Origin: Burkholderia sp. Ax-1724
Lineage (GTDB): Bacteria; Pseudomonadota; Gammaproteobacteria; Burkholderiales; Burkholderiaceae
Reading direction: 5' to 3'
Length of the DNA: 64,000 nt
Assembly (NCBI RefSeq): GCF_011752995.1
Contig: NZ_VWWL01000009.1
Span: 62,001 to 126,000 of the forward strand
Below are positions 8,692 through 17,179 of the stretch, one piece after another (the first letter of the stretch is position 1; each line of letters begins with the position of its first letter). The notes beneath the pieces are model-generated. The model was given only the letters and a program-made list of their open reading frames with translations, had not been told where the DNA came from and ran no database searches. A program made the position numbers and the translations under genes.

Positions 8692-10179
8692 TCAGGCTAA
8701 CGACGCCTCGAATACGCGCCGATAATTGCCGCCGAGCATCTGTTCGGTTTCCTGCTGCGAGAAGCCGGCCGCGAGCAGCGCTGCGCCCAGCGCCGGCAAC
8801 TGCTCGTAGCTGCGAAATACGGGCGGTGAGATGAACCCGTACATGTCCGTGCCGAGACCCACGTGTTCGACGCCTGCGATGTCCGCCATGCGTCTGAACC
8901 CGTGCGCCATGGCATCGAGATCGTGAAATGTCCCCGAGCTGGGCCATACGCCGATCACACCGCCCGTTTGCGCCACGGCGCGTGCGTGATCCGCCGTGAT
9001 CAGGCGGCTGCGCGGGCCAGGGTGTCCCGCGAGCGCCGTGTGCGAGAGCACCAGTGGCTTCGTCGTGACGGACGCCGCGCGCTTCACGAGATCATAGGTG
9101 CCGTGCGCGACATCCACGACGACTCCAAGCGTGTTGCAGCGGCGCACGACGTCGGCGCCGAAATCGCTCAGCCCGCCGTGAACCGGCGCTTCCGTCTGGA
9201 TGTCGCCGAGCTCGTTGACACGGTAGTGCGTCAACTGAAGATGCCGTAATCGGTGCGATGCATAGGCCTCGTCGATGCGTTCGAGCCGGCCTTCGAGAAA
9301 GTCCGCGCCTTCGGCTGCGATGATGACGCGCGGCCCCTGTCTATTGGCCGCAGCGAGCATGTCCGCACCGGTGACGATTTCCAGTTGCTCGCGCTCCACC
9401 AGATTTCCCGCTCTTTCGAACTCGATCTGGCTGAGCCGATAAAGCTCGCCCGGCTCGGGTGTGCGCCAGGCTTCGAAGCGCTTGCGGTCGGCGGATACGC
9501 GCGTGACGACGGTATCCGTAACGATGGCGAGACAGATCACGTTCATGCCGCCCGCGCGCATCGGCGCGCTGACGGGCGTCAGTGGCCGACGCGCACCGAT
9601 GGCGGGATTGCGCGAGACGATGACATGACCCGCGTGGCTATGCATGTCGATAGTCAGGATACCTGCGGAAGCTTGCCAGGGTGGGCGTTCGCTGTTGCTG
9701 GGGGGCGCTTCGTCGTGCGTATCGGTGTATTGCGCGAAACGTCCGGGCGCGCATGCCGCGAGACCCAGCGCGGCTCCCGAGGCGAGAAACGCCCGGCGGC
9801 GCAAGCCGGATGCGGGCAGGGATGAGCCGCCTGCATCCTGAACCCGTTCGGCGGATTCGAGTCGATAGCGCCAGCCGGCCGGATCGTCGACCAGCCGTAT
9901 CAGACGTCCGCGCAAGTGGACGGCTCCGCCTTCGAGCGCGATGGGCTCACGCGTGATGACTTCAATGCAGTTGAAAGGATCGCGCGGCACGCACGCACCG
10001 CAACACGGCTCTTGTTCCGCAAGCAGGAAATAGTCGACTGATGACTGTGCGGGGTCGAGCGGAATCATCCATCCGCTGATCTCGACCGTGGCCGTGCGCG
10101 GGTCGTTTGGAGCATCGCTGCGGATGGTGGTCCAGACGCAGACGGGTTGCGAGAAATCGGAAGAGTGGTCGGTGCGCAT
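8692..10179 (-). CDS. Membrane dipeptidase (peptidase M19) with DUF3299-like N-terminal domain and internal signal
   Basis: The frame is 495 residues. Residues about 150-495 are a renal-dipeptidase-type M19 metallopeptidase: an IDMHSH metal motif, AAEGADFLEG with the bridging Glu, VVDVAHG, LSHTAL and HVGLGTDMYGF. Before it, residues 126-143 form a twin-arginine-like lipoprotein signal (LRRRAFLASG, lipobox LAAC with Cys143). Residues about 30-115 form a separate small domain with a WMIPLD...YFLLAEQEPCCGAC pattern that resembles periplasmic DUF3299 proteins. Either this is a true fusion, or translation of the peptidase begins internally (a TTG codon lies at 9804-9802). The gene is convergent with the monooxygenase gene. 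Peptidase family is firm; start and substrate are uncertain. Confidence 0.8.
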   Translation of the reverse strand: MRTDHSSDFSQPVCVWTTIRSDAPNDPRTATVEISGWMIPLDPAQSSVDYFLLAEQEPCCGACVPRDPFNCIEVITREPIALEGGAVHLRGRLIRLVDDPAGWRYRLESAERVQDAGGSSLPASGLRRRAFLASGAALGLAACAPGRFAQYTDTHDEAPPSNSERPPWQASAGILTIDMHSHAGHVIVSRNPAIGARRPLTPVSAPMRAGGMNVICLAIVTDTVVTRVSADRKRFEAWRTPEPGELYRLSQIEFERAGNLVEREQLEIVTGADMLAAANRQGPRVIIAAEGADFLEGRLERIDEAYASHRLRHLQLTHYRVNELGDIQTEAPVHGGLSDFGADVVRRCNTLGVVVDVAHGTYDLVKRAASVTTKPLVLSHTALAGHPGPRSRLITADHARAVAQTGGVIGVWPSSGTFHDLDAMAHGFRRMADIAGVEHVGLGTDMYGFISPPVFRSYEQLPALGAALLAAGFSQQETEQMLGGNYRRVFEASLA

Positions 10180-10561
10180 GGTCGTCGTGAGCGAAACGGG
10201 CTACCGTTGTGTCCAGTCAGCGGCGATCATTATGTCCAACAGGGTGTGGACTTGTCAGCGTATTTCCAGGCCGTACCTTTCTGGCACAGGCACTGGACGA
10301 ATCGCTCAAAGCGCTAGAGGACGACTTCGGCAAACGCGCCGCCGCGTGGGTGGCATTGCCGATGCAATACCCGGGCTGGTTGGGCGGCGAGGCGGGAAGG
10401 TGTCCGCTCCCGTCATAGGTGGGCATGGCACCCATGTTGTACGACGACTGACTATGTTCACCAAAATATGACAGTGACGCGACAATTATGTGCCAACCGG
10501 TCGTCGATGGTCTGGTAAACACTAATTTGGAGACGAGCCTGTTGTCGGATATCCTACGTAT

Positions 10562-10577
10562 ATTAGAACGTTCTAAT
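10562..10577. promoter_or_regulatory. Perfect palindromic operator ATTAGAACGTTCTAAT
   Basis: The 16-bp perfect palindrome with a central CG has the form expected for LacI-family operators. A related copy lies 77 bp away. Both are near the 3' end of the LacI-type gene rather than at the LacI-dehydrogenase junction. The regulator that binds here is unknown. Confidence 0.5.
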
Positions 10578-10601
10578 TCGAATGTCGAAAACGAACCGTA
10601 G

Positions 10602-10622
10602 CGGCTCCTGGTAGATGAGCCG
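10602..10622. other. Inverted repeat between the two operators
   Basis: CGGCTC and GAGCCG arms with a 9-base spacer, lying midway between the two operator-like palindromes. It could be an extra protein site or a small hairpin. No T-run follows. Confidence 0.25.
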
Positions 10623-10638
10623 TTTGTTCGCCTCGCGA

Positions 10639-10654
10639 ATTAGAACGTTATAAA
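10639..10654. promoter_or_regulatory. Second, imperfect operator copy
   Basis: ATTAGAACGTTATAAA shares the first 11 bases with the perfect palindrome at 10562-10577 but has a degenerate right arm. The 77-bp centre-to-centre distance is close to seven helical turns, which would suit DNA looping between two repressor dimers. Confidence 0.45.
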
Positions 10655-10727
10655 TTGACCGGACACTCGTTATCGGAATGAATACAGTGCGATCAGACGC
10701 CATTGCCGTCAGCCTCCAGCGGGGTGC

Positions 10728-11759
10728 TTACGCATGCGATTTTGGCGCGCGCGTGGAATTCCGCACGCCGAGCTGCACGGGCAAGCTGACATGCCGGACC
10801 TCCGATGCGGGATTTTCGATGCGCTGTAGCAGAAGCGTTGCCGCCTGGCGACCGATCTCGTCGAAGTCGATCGACAACGTGGTGAGCGAGGGCGTCCAGA
10901 GTTCGGCTTCGGGCAGGTCGTCGTTTCCCGTCACCGAAAAGTCGATGCCGGGTTCGAGCCCGCGGCGACGCAAGCCGAGCATGACGCCGAACGCAACGAT
11001 ATCGTTCGCGCATGCCGCCGCCGTTGGCGGAGTCTTCATATCGAGCACGCGATCCAGCAGGCTCATGCCCGATGCGCGTGTCAATTCCCCCTCGACTTCG
11101 AGAGAGGCATCGTGATGCAATCCCGCCGCGCGCAGTGCCTCCCGATAACCCGACAGCCGTTCATGGCCCACCCACGTGTGATGGGACCCGCCGAGCAGCG
11201 CGATGCGCTCGTGACCCAGCTCGATCAGATGTCGAACGGCGAGTGCCATACCGCGGCGGTGATCGTAGCCGACGTAGTCGAGGCCGCTGCCGGCCAGGTC
11301 GCGCGAGACGAGTACGCACGGAAACGGCGCGCTGCGCAATTGCTCCAGCAACCGCGTGACATCGGTCGTATGCGCCGGGCACAGGATCAGGCCATCGACG
11401 TTGTAGCCGCGCATTTTCTCGATGAAGCGTGCCTGCAGTTGCGGATCTTCGCGCACGTCGGTCAGCAGCACGGTCCGGTCGATTTTCTGCAGCGCGTGTT
11501 CGACCGAGGAGGTCAGCCCGGCAAAGTAGGGATTGGCGAGATCGTTGACCGACATCGCGATCACGCCGCTTTTACGCGAGCGCATGGCCGCCGCGCCGCG
11601 GTTATGAACGTAGCCCAATTCGGCCATCGTCGCGAGGACTCGCTTGCGGGTTTCCGGCGCGACAAGAGGACTTTCCCGCACGACCAGCGACACGGTCGAG
11701 ACGGAGACGTTCGCTTGCGCCGCGATGTCGCGAATCGTAACGCTTGGTTTTTTTGTCAT
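10728..11759 (-). CDS. LacI-family transcriptional regulator
   Basis: A 343-residue regulator. Its N-terminal helix-turn-helix is typical (VTIRDIAAQANVSVSTVS), followed by the hinge region and a periplasmic-binding-protein-like effector domain (VDGLILCPAHTTD, VSRDLAGSGLDYVGYD, AACANDIVAFGVMLGL, VTGNDDLPEAELWTPSLTT). I prefer the ATG at 11759; an upstream in-frame start at 11798 would add 13 unconserved residues. It is divergent from two Gfo/Idh/MocA dehydrogenase genes 61 bp away and probably controls them and the nearby carrier and porin, with a sugar or sugar acid as effector. Confidence 0.9.
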   Translation of the reverse strand: MTKKPSVTIRDIAAQANVSVSTVSLVVRESPLVAPETRKRVLATMAELGYVHNRGAAAMRSRKSGVIAMSVNDLANPYFAGLTSSVEHALQKIDRTVLLTDVREDPQLQARFIEKMRGYNVDGLILCPAHTTDVTRLLEQLRSAPFPCVLVSRDLAGSGLDYVGYDHRRGMALAVRHLIELGHERIALLGGSHHTWVGHERLSGYREALRAAGLHHDASLEVEGELTRASGMSLLDRVLDMKTPPTAAACANDIVAFGVMLGLRRRGLEPGIDFSVTGNDDLPEAELWTPSLTTLSIDFDEIGRQAATLLLQRIENPASEVRHVSLPVQLGVRNSTRAPKSHA

Positions 11760-11820
11760 TAACGAATTGGAGGCGTGCTCCTCTGGAATACGCCTCACAT
11801 CTTAAACAGGAAAGAGAGCA

Positions 11821-12867
11821 ATGAACATACGAAAAGAAACAATCCGCTTTGCCGCGATCGGTCTCAATCATAACCATATCTACGGTCAAACCAGGCTCGT
11901 ACTCGACGCCGGCGCCGAACTCGTGAGCGTCTATGCGGAAGAAGACGATCTCGTCGAGGAATACATCAAGGCATTCCCGCAAGTGAAACGGGTTGCCGAC
12001 AAACGCGAGATTCTCGAAGACCCGACCATTCAGCTGGTCGTGAGCGCCACCATCCCGGATGTTCGCGCGGATATGGCTATCGAGATCATGCGTCACGGCA
12101 AGGACGTGATGGTCGATAAGCCCGGTGTCATCACGCTCGAACAACTGGATCGCGTCAAAGCCGCGCAAGCGGAAACCGGACGTATCTTCTCCGTCTGCTA
12201 CTCCGAGCGTTTCGAGAGCAAGGCAACGCAGAAAGCCTGCGAACTCGTGGCCGCCGGCGCGATCGGCAAGGTCATTCAAACCGTCGGCCTCGGCCCGCAC
12301 CGCCTGAGCGGCAATCGCGAAGCAGCAAGCAAGCCGCGTCCGGACTGGTTTTTCCAGCGTCAGCGTTATGGCGGCATTCTCTGTGACATTGCCGCTCACC
12401 AGTGTGACCAGTTCCTGTATTTCACCGGCTCCACCGAAGCGGAAATCGTCGCTTCGCATATCGGCAACATCGCGAATCCGGCTACGCCCGAACTCGAAGA
12501 TTTCGGCGAACTGATGGTTCGCGGCAATGGCGGCACGGGTTACGTTCGCGTGGACTGGTTCACGCCGGAAGGGCTGGGCGTGTGGGGCGACGGCCGTCTG
12601 ACGGTGCTCGGCACGGAAGGTTATATCGAAGTGCGCAAGTACATCGACATCGCGGGCCGTCCTGGCCGCGATCACCTGTTCCTCGTCGACAAACGGGGCA
12701 CCCAGCATATCGACTGCTCGCAGGAGCAACTGACGTATGGCTCGCGTCTTATCGACGACGTGCTGAACCGCACGGAAACCGCCATGAGTCAGAAACACTG
12801 TTTCCTCGCAACAGAATTGGCCCTGAAGGCCGAAGCGATGGCCGTTCGAATTGGAGCAAAAGCATGA
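11821..12867 (+). CDS. Gfo/Idh/MocA-family oxidoreductase
   Basis: A 348-residue NAD(P)-dependent dehydrogenase of sugars or inositol derivatives. The N-terminal Rossmann fold starts FAAIGLNHNHIYGQ, and the EKP-like motif appears as MVDKPGVITLEQLDRV. The C-terminal part contains YGGILCDIAAHQCDQFLYF, matching the family's catalytic Asp-x3-His helix. An AGGAAAG ribosome site lies 9 bases before the ATG. It ends in an ATGA overlap with a second dehydrogenase of the same family, so the two are probably co-translated and act on consecutive or related sugar substrates. The exact substrate is not known. Confidence 0.88.
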   Translation: MNIRKETIRFAAIGLNHNHIYGQTRLVLDAGAELVSVYAEEDDLVEEYIKAFPQVKRVADKREILEDPTIQLVVSATIPDVRADMAIEIMRHGKDVMVDKPGVITLEQLDRVKAAQAETGRIFSVCYSERFESKATQKACELVAAGAIGKVIQTVGLGPHRLSGNREAASKPRPDWFFQRQRYGGILCDIAAHQCDQFLYFTGSTEAEIVASHIGNIANPATPELEDFGELMVRGNGGTGYVRVDWFTPEGLGVWGDGRLTVLGTEGYIEVRKYIDIAGRPGRDHLFLVDKRGTQHIDCSQEQLTYGSRLIDDVLNRTETAMSQKHCFLATELALKAEAMAVRIGAKA

Positions 12868-13961
12868 GCAAGAAACTGAGAGTGGCGGTAGTGGGACTGG
12901 GCATCGGCAAGGCGCATCTGCAAGGTTATGCCGAAGTCCCCGAGTTGTTCGACGTCGTGGCTGTCTGCGATCTCGATGAAGCCAAAGCGCGCGAGGCTGC
13001 TGCAAAATTCGGCGTGCCGCACGTCACGACCGACTTCGCATCGCTGCTGAGCGGCGACAAGGTCGACATCATCGACATCTGCACGCCGCCGCATATCCAT
13101 CGCGAACTGATCGAACAGACGCTCGCGGCTGGACTGCATGCGATTTGCGAAAAACCGCTGGTCGGCTCGCTGGCCGATGCGGATGCCATCGCCGCCGCGC
13201 AAGCGCAGGCCAAGGGCGTACTGTTTCCGATCTTCCAATATCGCTTCGGTCACGGCTTGCAGAAGCTGAAGCATTTGCAGGCGAAAGGGTTTGCCCACAC
13301 ACCTTTTCTGACGACCGTCGAAACCTCATGGCGCCGGGACGCGGACTATTACGCGGTCGAATGGCGCGGTAAATGGGCCACCGAGTTGGGCGGCTGCTGC
13401 CTGACGCACGCCATTCACGCGCACGACATCCTGACCTATGTGAACGGGCCGATCAAAAGCCTCTATGCGAATCTCGCGACGCGCGTGAACAAGGTCGAAG
13501 CCGAGGACTGCGCGGCGATTTCCGTGCGCATGAAGAACGGTTCGGTCGCGACTCTTGCCGTCACGCTCGGTGCTGCCGAGGAACTCTCGCGAATTCGCTT
13601 CATGTTCTCCGACCTGACCGTCGAAAGCCGCAGCACGCATCCTTATCGTCCCGGCGACGATCCGTGGCATTTCAAGGGCAAGAGCGCCGAGATCGGTGCA
13701 GCCATCGAGGCCGCGTTGCAAGATTTCGTACCGCGGCATAGCTCGTTCGCGGGCCAGTTCGAGCTGATTTACGACACGCTCGTCAATGGGGCGGAGACGC
13801 CGGTTACGTTGAGCGACGCACGCCAGTCGCTCGAGCTGATTACGGCGATCTATCACTCGGCGGAAACCGGCAACGCCATTCAACTGCCGATCGCTGCGGA
13901 TCATCCGAGGTACAGCGATTGGGTTCCCGCATCGCGTCGCTTCGGCTTCGGTAACGAATAA
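12864..13961 (+). CDS. Gfo/Idh/MocA-family oxidoreductase (second)
   Basis: A 365-residue paralogue of the upstream gene. It has a GLGIGKAHLQGY nucleotide-binding start, the classic CEKPLVGSLADADAI motif and the catalytic region GGCCLTHAIHAHDIL. The start at 12864 overlaps the upstream stop (ATGA), which fixes it well against a longer shadow frame. The LacI regulator, the hexuronate-type carrier downstream and the dehydratase remnant suggest use of a sugar acid or inositol-like compound, but the substrate is open. Confidence 0.9.
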   Translation: MSKKLRVAVVGLGIGKAHLQGYAEVPELFDVVAVCDLDEAKAREAAAKFGVPHVTTDFASLLSGDKVDIIDICTPPHIHRELIEQTLAAGLHAICEKPLVGSLADADAIAAAQAQAKGVLFPIFQYRFGHGLQKLKHLQAKGFAHTPFLTTVETSWRRDADYYAVEWRGKWATELGGCCLTHAIHAHDILTYVNGPIKSLYANLATRVNKVEAEDCAAISVRMKNGSVATLAVTLGAAEELSRIRFMFSDLTVESRSTHPYRPGDDPWHFKGKSAEIGAAIEAALQDFVPRHSSFAGQFELIYDTLVNGAETPVTLSDARQSLELITAIYHSAETGNAIQLPIAADHPRYSDWVPASRRFGFGNE

Positions 13962-13970
13962 CGCGCTTGG

Positions 13971-14006
13971 CCGGGACTTCCGCAAGGAAGGTCCCGGTCG
14001 GGTTTT
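13971..14006 (+). terminator. Rho-independent terminator after the dehydrogenase pair
   Basis: Stem CCGGGACTTCC (13971-13981) pairs with GGAAGGTCCCGG (13986-13997) around a GCAA tetraloop, with one bulged base, followed by a short T-run (GGGTTTTCC). It sits 10 bp after the second dehydrogenase stop and separates that operon from the carrier gene. Confidence 0.75.
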
Positions 14007-14157
14007 CCATTGATTCGCAATCACCCCGGCGTCTCCTTGAGAGCCTTTCGATTTCATGAAGCCAGCAACAAATATCAGGATTACTGATCTGCAGGGTTGA
14101 TTGTTTACGGGTGAATTCAATCGAGCGTGGGAGTACGGGCCAGGCCCTGGAGGAGAC

Positions 14158-15498
14158 ATGTCTATTTCTGAAGAAAGCGCCTTGCGCAGTGATGGGCAGG
14201 AAAGCAATCCTGCCCATGTGAAGGGCAAAATAAAGATTGGCAACGTGCGCTGGGCAATTTCCCTGCTCTGGCTGATCGGGGTCACGCTCAACTACGTGAG
14301 CCGCAATTCGCTGGGCGTATTGGCGTCCGAATTGCAGACGCACATGCACATCACGACCAAGGAATACTCGTGGGTCGTGGCCGCGTTTCAGGTGGGCTAC
14401 ACGGTGTTTCAGCCGATCTGCGGCTGGCTGGTCGATGCCATCGGGCTGAAAGTCGGCGTGGCGCTGTTCGCTTTCATCTGGTCGATGGCGTGCTTGCTGC
14501 ACGCGGGCGCATCGAACTGGATGAGCCTCGCCTTCTTGCGTTTTTTCATGGGCGCGACCGAAGCGGTGGCATTGCCCGCACAGCCGAAAATCGTCGGCGA
14601 GTGGTTTCCGAAGAGGCGCCGCGGCGTCGCTTTGGGATGGGTCAGTATGGGCTTCTCGGTCGGCGCGCTGCTGGCCGCTCCGGTTATCGGCGGGATCGGC
14701 GTGCTCTGGGGCTGGCGTGCGGCGTTCGCGGTTCCCGGCGTCGTCGGGATCGTCTGGGCCCTGGCATGGTGGCGGCTGTATAGCCCGCCGGCCAAGAGCA
14801 AGCTGATTTCCCCGGCCGAACTCGAATACATCGTATCGGACCAGGATCCGATTACCTCGTATCAACGGCGTTCGCTGTGGAGTGCATTCAAGGAAACCGT
14901 CAAGCAGCGGAAATTCTATGGCATTGCAATTCCCGCGGGCCTCTCGGAACCGGGCTGGCAGTTCCTGATTTTCTGGGTCCCGCTCTATTTCGCCAACGAG
15001 CGCGGCATGCCGCTGAAGCAGATTGCCATGTTTACCTGGCTGCCGTTCCTGATGTCGGATCTGGGCAGTATCAGCACCGGCTATCTGAAAGCGTTTTTCA
15101 AAGACCGATTCGATCTGACGGTCGTCAATAGCTGTGTCGCGACCGCGCTCATCGGGGCGCTGCTGATGATCCCGATGATGGCCGTACCTTATGTAAGCAG
15201 TGCGACGGCGGCGATTGCCCTGATTTCCATTAGCGGGATGGGGCACATGATCAAGTCCCTGATGTTCACGAATCTGGTGATCGAGGAATTCGAGCCGAAC
15301 AAGGTTGCCACGGTCAACGGGTTTAGAGGCAGCGTCGCGTGGATCGGCGGCACGATTTTCTCGCTGGTGATGGGCGCGATTGTCGGCGTCAGCGGCTACA
15401 AACCCATTCTGATCTTCCTGGGGCTGATCGATCTGGCGGCCGTCGCGATCATGTATTGGTTCTTGAACGATCGGACGCCGGCGGCGAAGCGGGCCTGA
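14158..15498 (+). CDS. MFS transporter, hexuronate/galactarate (ExuT/GudP) anion:cation symporter type
   Basis: A 446-residue carrier of the major facilitator superfamily with 12 predicted membrane spans. It shows the ACS-family pattern: LNYVSRNSLGVLASEL in span 1, the GWLVDAIGLKVGV loop, FMGATEAVALPAQPKIVGEWF with the conserved motif after span 4, and GISGMG-like spans near the end. I chose the ATG at 14158 because AGGAGA lies immediately upstream; the longer frame from a TTG at 14101 is less likely. With the two dehydrogenases and the UxaA-type remnant, a sugar acid substrate such as a hexuronate or aldarate is probable. Confidence 0.87.
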   Translation: MSISEESALRSDGQESNPAHVKGKIKIGNVRWAISLLWLIGVTLNYVSRNSLGVLASELQTHMHITTKEYSWVVAAFQVGYTVFQPICGWLVDAIGLKVGVALFAFIWSMACLLHAGASNWMSLAFLRFFMGATEAVALPAQPKIVGEWFPKRRRGVALGWVSMGFSVGALLAAPVIGGIGVLWGWRAAFAVPGVVGIVWALAWWRLYSPPAKSKLISPAELEYIVSDQDPITSYQRRSLWSAFKETVKQRKFYGIAIPAGLSEPGWQFLIFWVPLYFANERGMPLKQIAMFTWLPFLMSDLGSISTGYLKAFFKDRFDLTVVNSCVATALIGALLMIPMMAVPYVSSATAAIALISISGMGHMIKSLMFTNLVIEEFEPNKVATVNGFRGSVAWIGGTIFSLVMGAIVGVSGYKPILIFLGLIDLAAVAIMYWFLNDRTPAAKRA

Positions 15499-15540
15499 AT
15501 TTCCGGTAACGCTTATCGCAATCCAGGCGCGGACGGCTTA

Positions 15541-15756
15541 TTGCCGCCCGCTCCCGTGACGGCCAACGGGCCCGTGTTCATGAACGTGCCCCGGCTACGA
15601 CCCGATGGACGCGGCGGGCAGATCGCCGGCGGCGCCCATTCCGTGTTGTCGATCAAGCCGGCGACCAACGCGAAGATGTATGCGCGCATCGTCGGCGCGA
15701 TGGGCATCCATTGCGGCGACATCGTGGATGGCGGCGTGGCAGTCGAAAATCTATAA
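15541..15756 (+). pseudogene. Remnant of altronate/galactarate dehydratase (UxaA family C-terminal part)
   Basis: The 71-codon frame contains, in order, VFMNVP, GGQIAGGAHSVL, IKPATNAKMYARI and GIHCGDIVDG. These match consecutive conserved blocks near the C-terminus of UxaA/GarD dehydratases (normally GGAH.VLFTTGRG...IK..TN...Y....DDMDINAG.I.DG). The TTGRG block is missing and both ends are truncated, so this is a decayed fragment, not a working enzyme. It lies directly after the hexuronate-type carrier, which fits a lost sugar-acid pathway gene. The similarity is from memory of the family. Confidence 0.5.
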
Positions 15757-15818
15757 GTAACCCTAACAACAAACCTTGCCTTACTCGCAATTCAAATTTC
15801 TTTTGGGGACCCTTTACC

Positions 15819-16997
15819 ATGAAAACGATCAAGCGCACGCGCGCTCTGGTTTTGAACTGTCTGCCGCTGGCGGGCGCCTTTCTGTCGGCCGGCGCCCTGG
15901 CACAAAGCAGCGTCACGTTGTACGGCACGATCGATAACGCATTGGCCTACTCCAGCAACCAGCACGGCAAGGCGAATTTTTACATGGGCCAGGGCGAACT
16001 GGGGGCCAGTAAGTTCGGCTTGATGGGGGCGGAGGATATTGGCGGCGGCACCAAAACGGTATTTCGCCTGGAGAGCGGCTTCAACTCTGCGACCGGGGCG
16101 CAGAGCAGTGCGGGATATATCTTCAACCGCCAGGCCTATGTCGGTTTGAGCAATGACCGGTACGGCACGCTGACGCTCGGTCGCCAATACACGCCTTACT
16201 TCACGCTGGTCGGTGCACTCGGCCCGACGAACGTGCTGACAGGTGCAACGGGCGCGCACCCTGGCGATCTGGATGCGCTCGATACCACGCTGCGCCTGAA
16301 CAATTCGATTAACTACGCTTCGCCGAATATCGCCGGACTGACGTTCGGCGCGCAGTACGGGCTAGGCGGTACGCCGGGCAGCGTGACCAACGGCAGCCAT
16401 TTCAGCGCGGCGTTGCGCTACGACTATCAGGCACTGTCGGCGGCCGTGGGTTACGTCAATCTCAGGAACATCGCGACGAGCCAGGCGCTCGGCAGCTTCG
16501 CGAATAGCTCGCCGGTCAACAACGGCTATGCGACCGCCAACACGACGCAGATGGTGGCCGCCGCGGCGCGCTATAGCCTCAACAATCTGGTGCTCGGTCT
16601 GAATTACTCGAACGTGCGCTACACGCCGAACGCACATTCGTTGTTCGTGAACGAGGCCGTATTCAACACCTATGGCACGATTGCGACCTATCAGATTACG
16701 CCGGCCCTGTTTGCGGCCATCGGCTACAGCTATACGCGCGCCAGCAAGGCCAACGGTATCGAAGACCCGGCTCAATACCATCAGATTTCGCTGGAGCAAA
16801 CCTACAATCTGTCGAAGCGGACCACGCTCTACGCGCTCGAGGCCTATCAGCATGCGCACGGCAAGTCGCTGATCGCGTCGGGTTCGGGCGTAACGATCGC
16901 GGATACGGTGGCGGTGGTGGGCGATTCGCAGAGCAGTACGCCGTCGTCCGGGCCTTCGCAGTTCGTCGGCATGGTCGGGATTCGCCACGCGTTCTGA
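15819..16997 (+). CDS. Outer-membrane porin, Gram-negative (Burkholderia OmpC-like) family
   Basis: A 392-residue porin. Its signal peptide ends near residue 28 (AGALA, then QSSVTLYGTIDNAL), and the family landmarks are present: GLMGAEDIGGGTKTVFRLESGF, FNRQAYVGLSNDRYGTLTLGRQY, and a C-terminal VGMVGIRHAF ending in Phe. The ATG at 15819 follows a GGGGAC ribosome site. It is longer than the first porin because of extended loops. Its place after the MFS carrier suggests it serves uptake of the same sugar acids. Confidence 0.92.
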   Translation: MKTIKRTRALVLNCLPLAGAFLSAGALAQSSVTLYGTIDNALAYSSNQHGKANFYMGQGELGASKFGLMGAEDIGGGTKTVFRLESGFNSATGAQSSAGYIFNRQAYVGLSNDRYGTLTLGRQYTPYFTLVGALGPTNVLTGATGAHPGDLDALDTTLRLNNSINYASPNIAGLTFGAQYGLGGTPGSVTNGSHFSAALRYDYQALSAAVGYVNLRNIATSQALGSFANSSPVNNGYATANTTQMVAAAARYSLNNLVLGLNYSNVRYTPNAHSLFVNEAVFNTYGTIATYQITPALFAAIGYSYTRASKANGIEDPAQYHQISLEQTYNLSKRTTLYALEAYQHAHGKSLIASGSGVTIADTVAVVGDSQSSTPSSGPSQFVGMVGIRHAF

Positions 16998-17179
16998 TCG
17001 GAGGGGGCCGCGCATGCATCGCTCCTGTGATCGGAGCGCTGCAGCGCGGGGGCTGTTTCGGCGTTGATGGTTGAGGGGAGCCGCCGGTAATCTCAGGCGT
17101 CAACTGCGCGGCGCGCCCCGAACTAGTTTATCGAGCCATGCATCCACGCCATCGTGAATAGCGCGTGTGCGGCCAACGC

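Larger units (their letters stand above)
10180..10727. other. Intergenic region, possible gene remnant and operators
   Basis: This 548-bp stretch lies upstream of the dipeptidase gene and downstream of the lacI-type gene. The part around 10209-10418 (+ strand) reads as a short protein-like segment (ALDESLKALEDDFGKRAAAW), possibly an eroded gene fragment; I cannot identify it. The right half is AT-rich and holds two operator-like palindromes, described separately. Confidence 0.35.
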
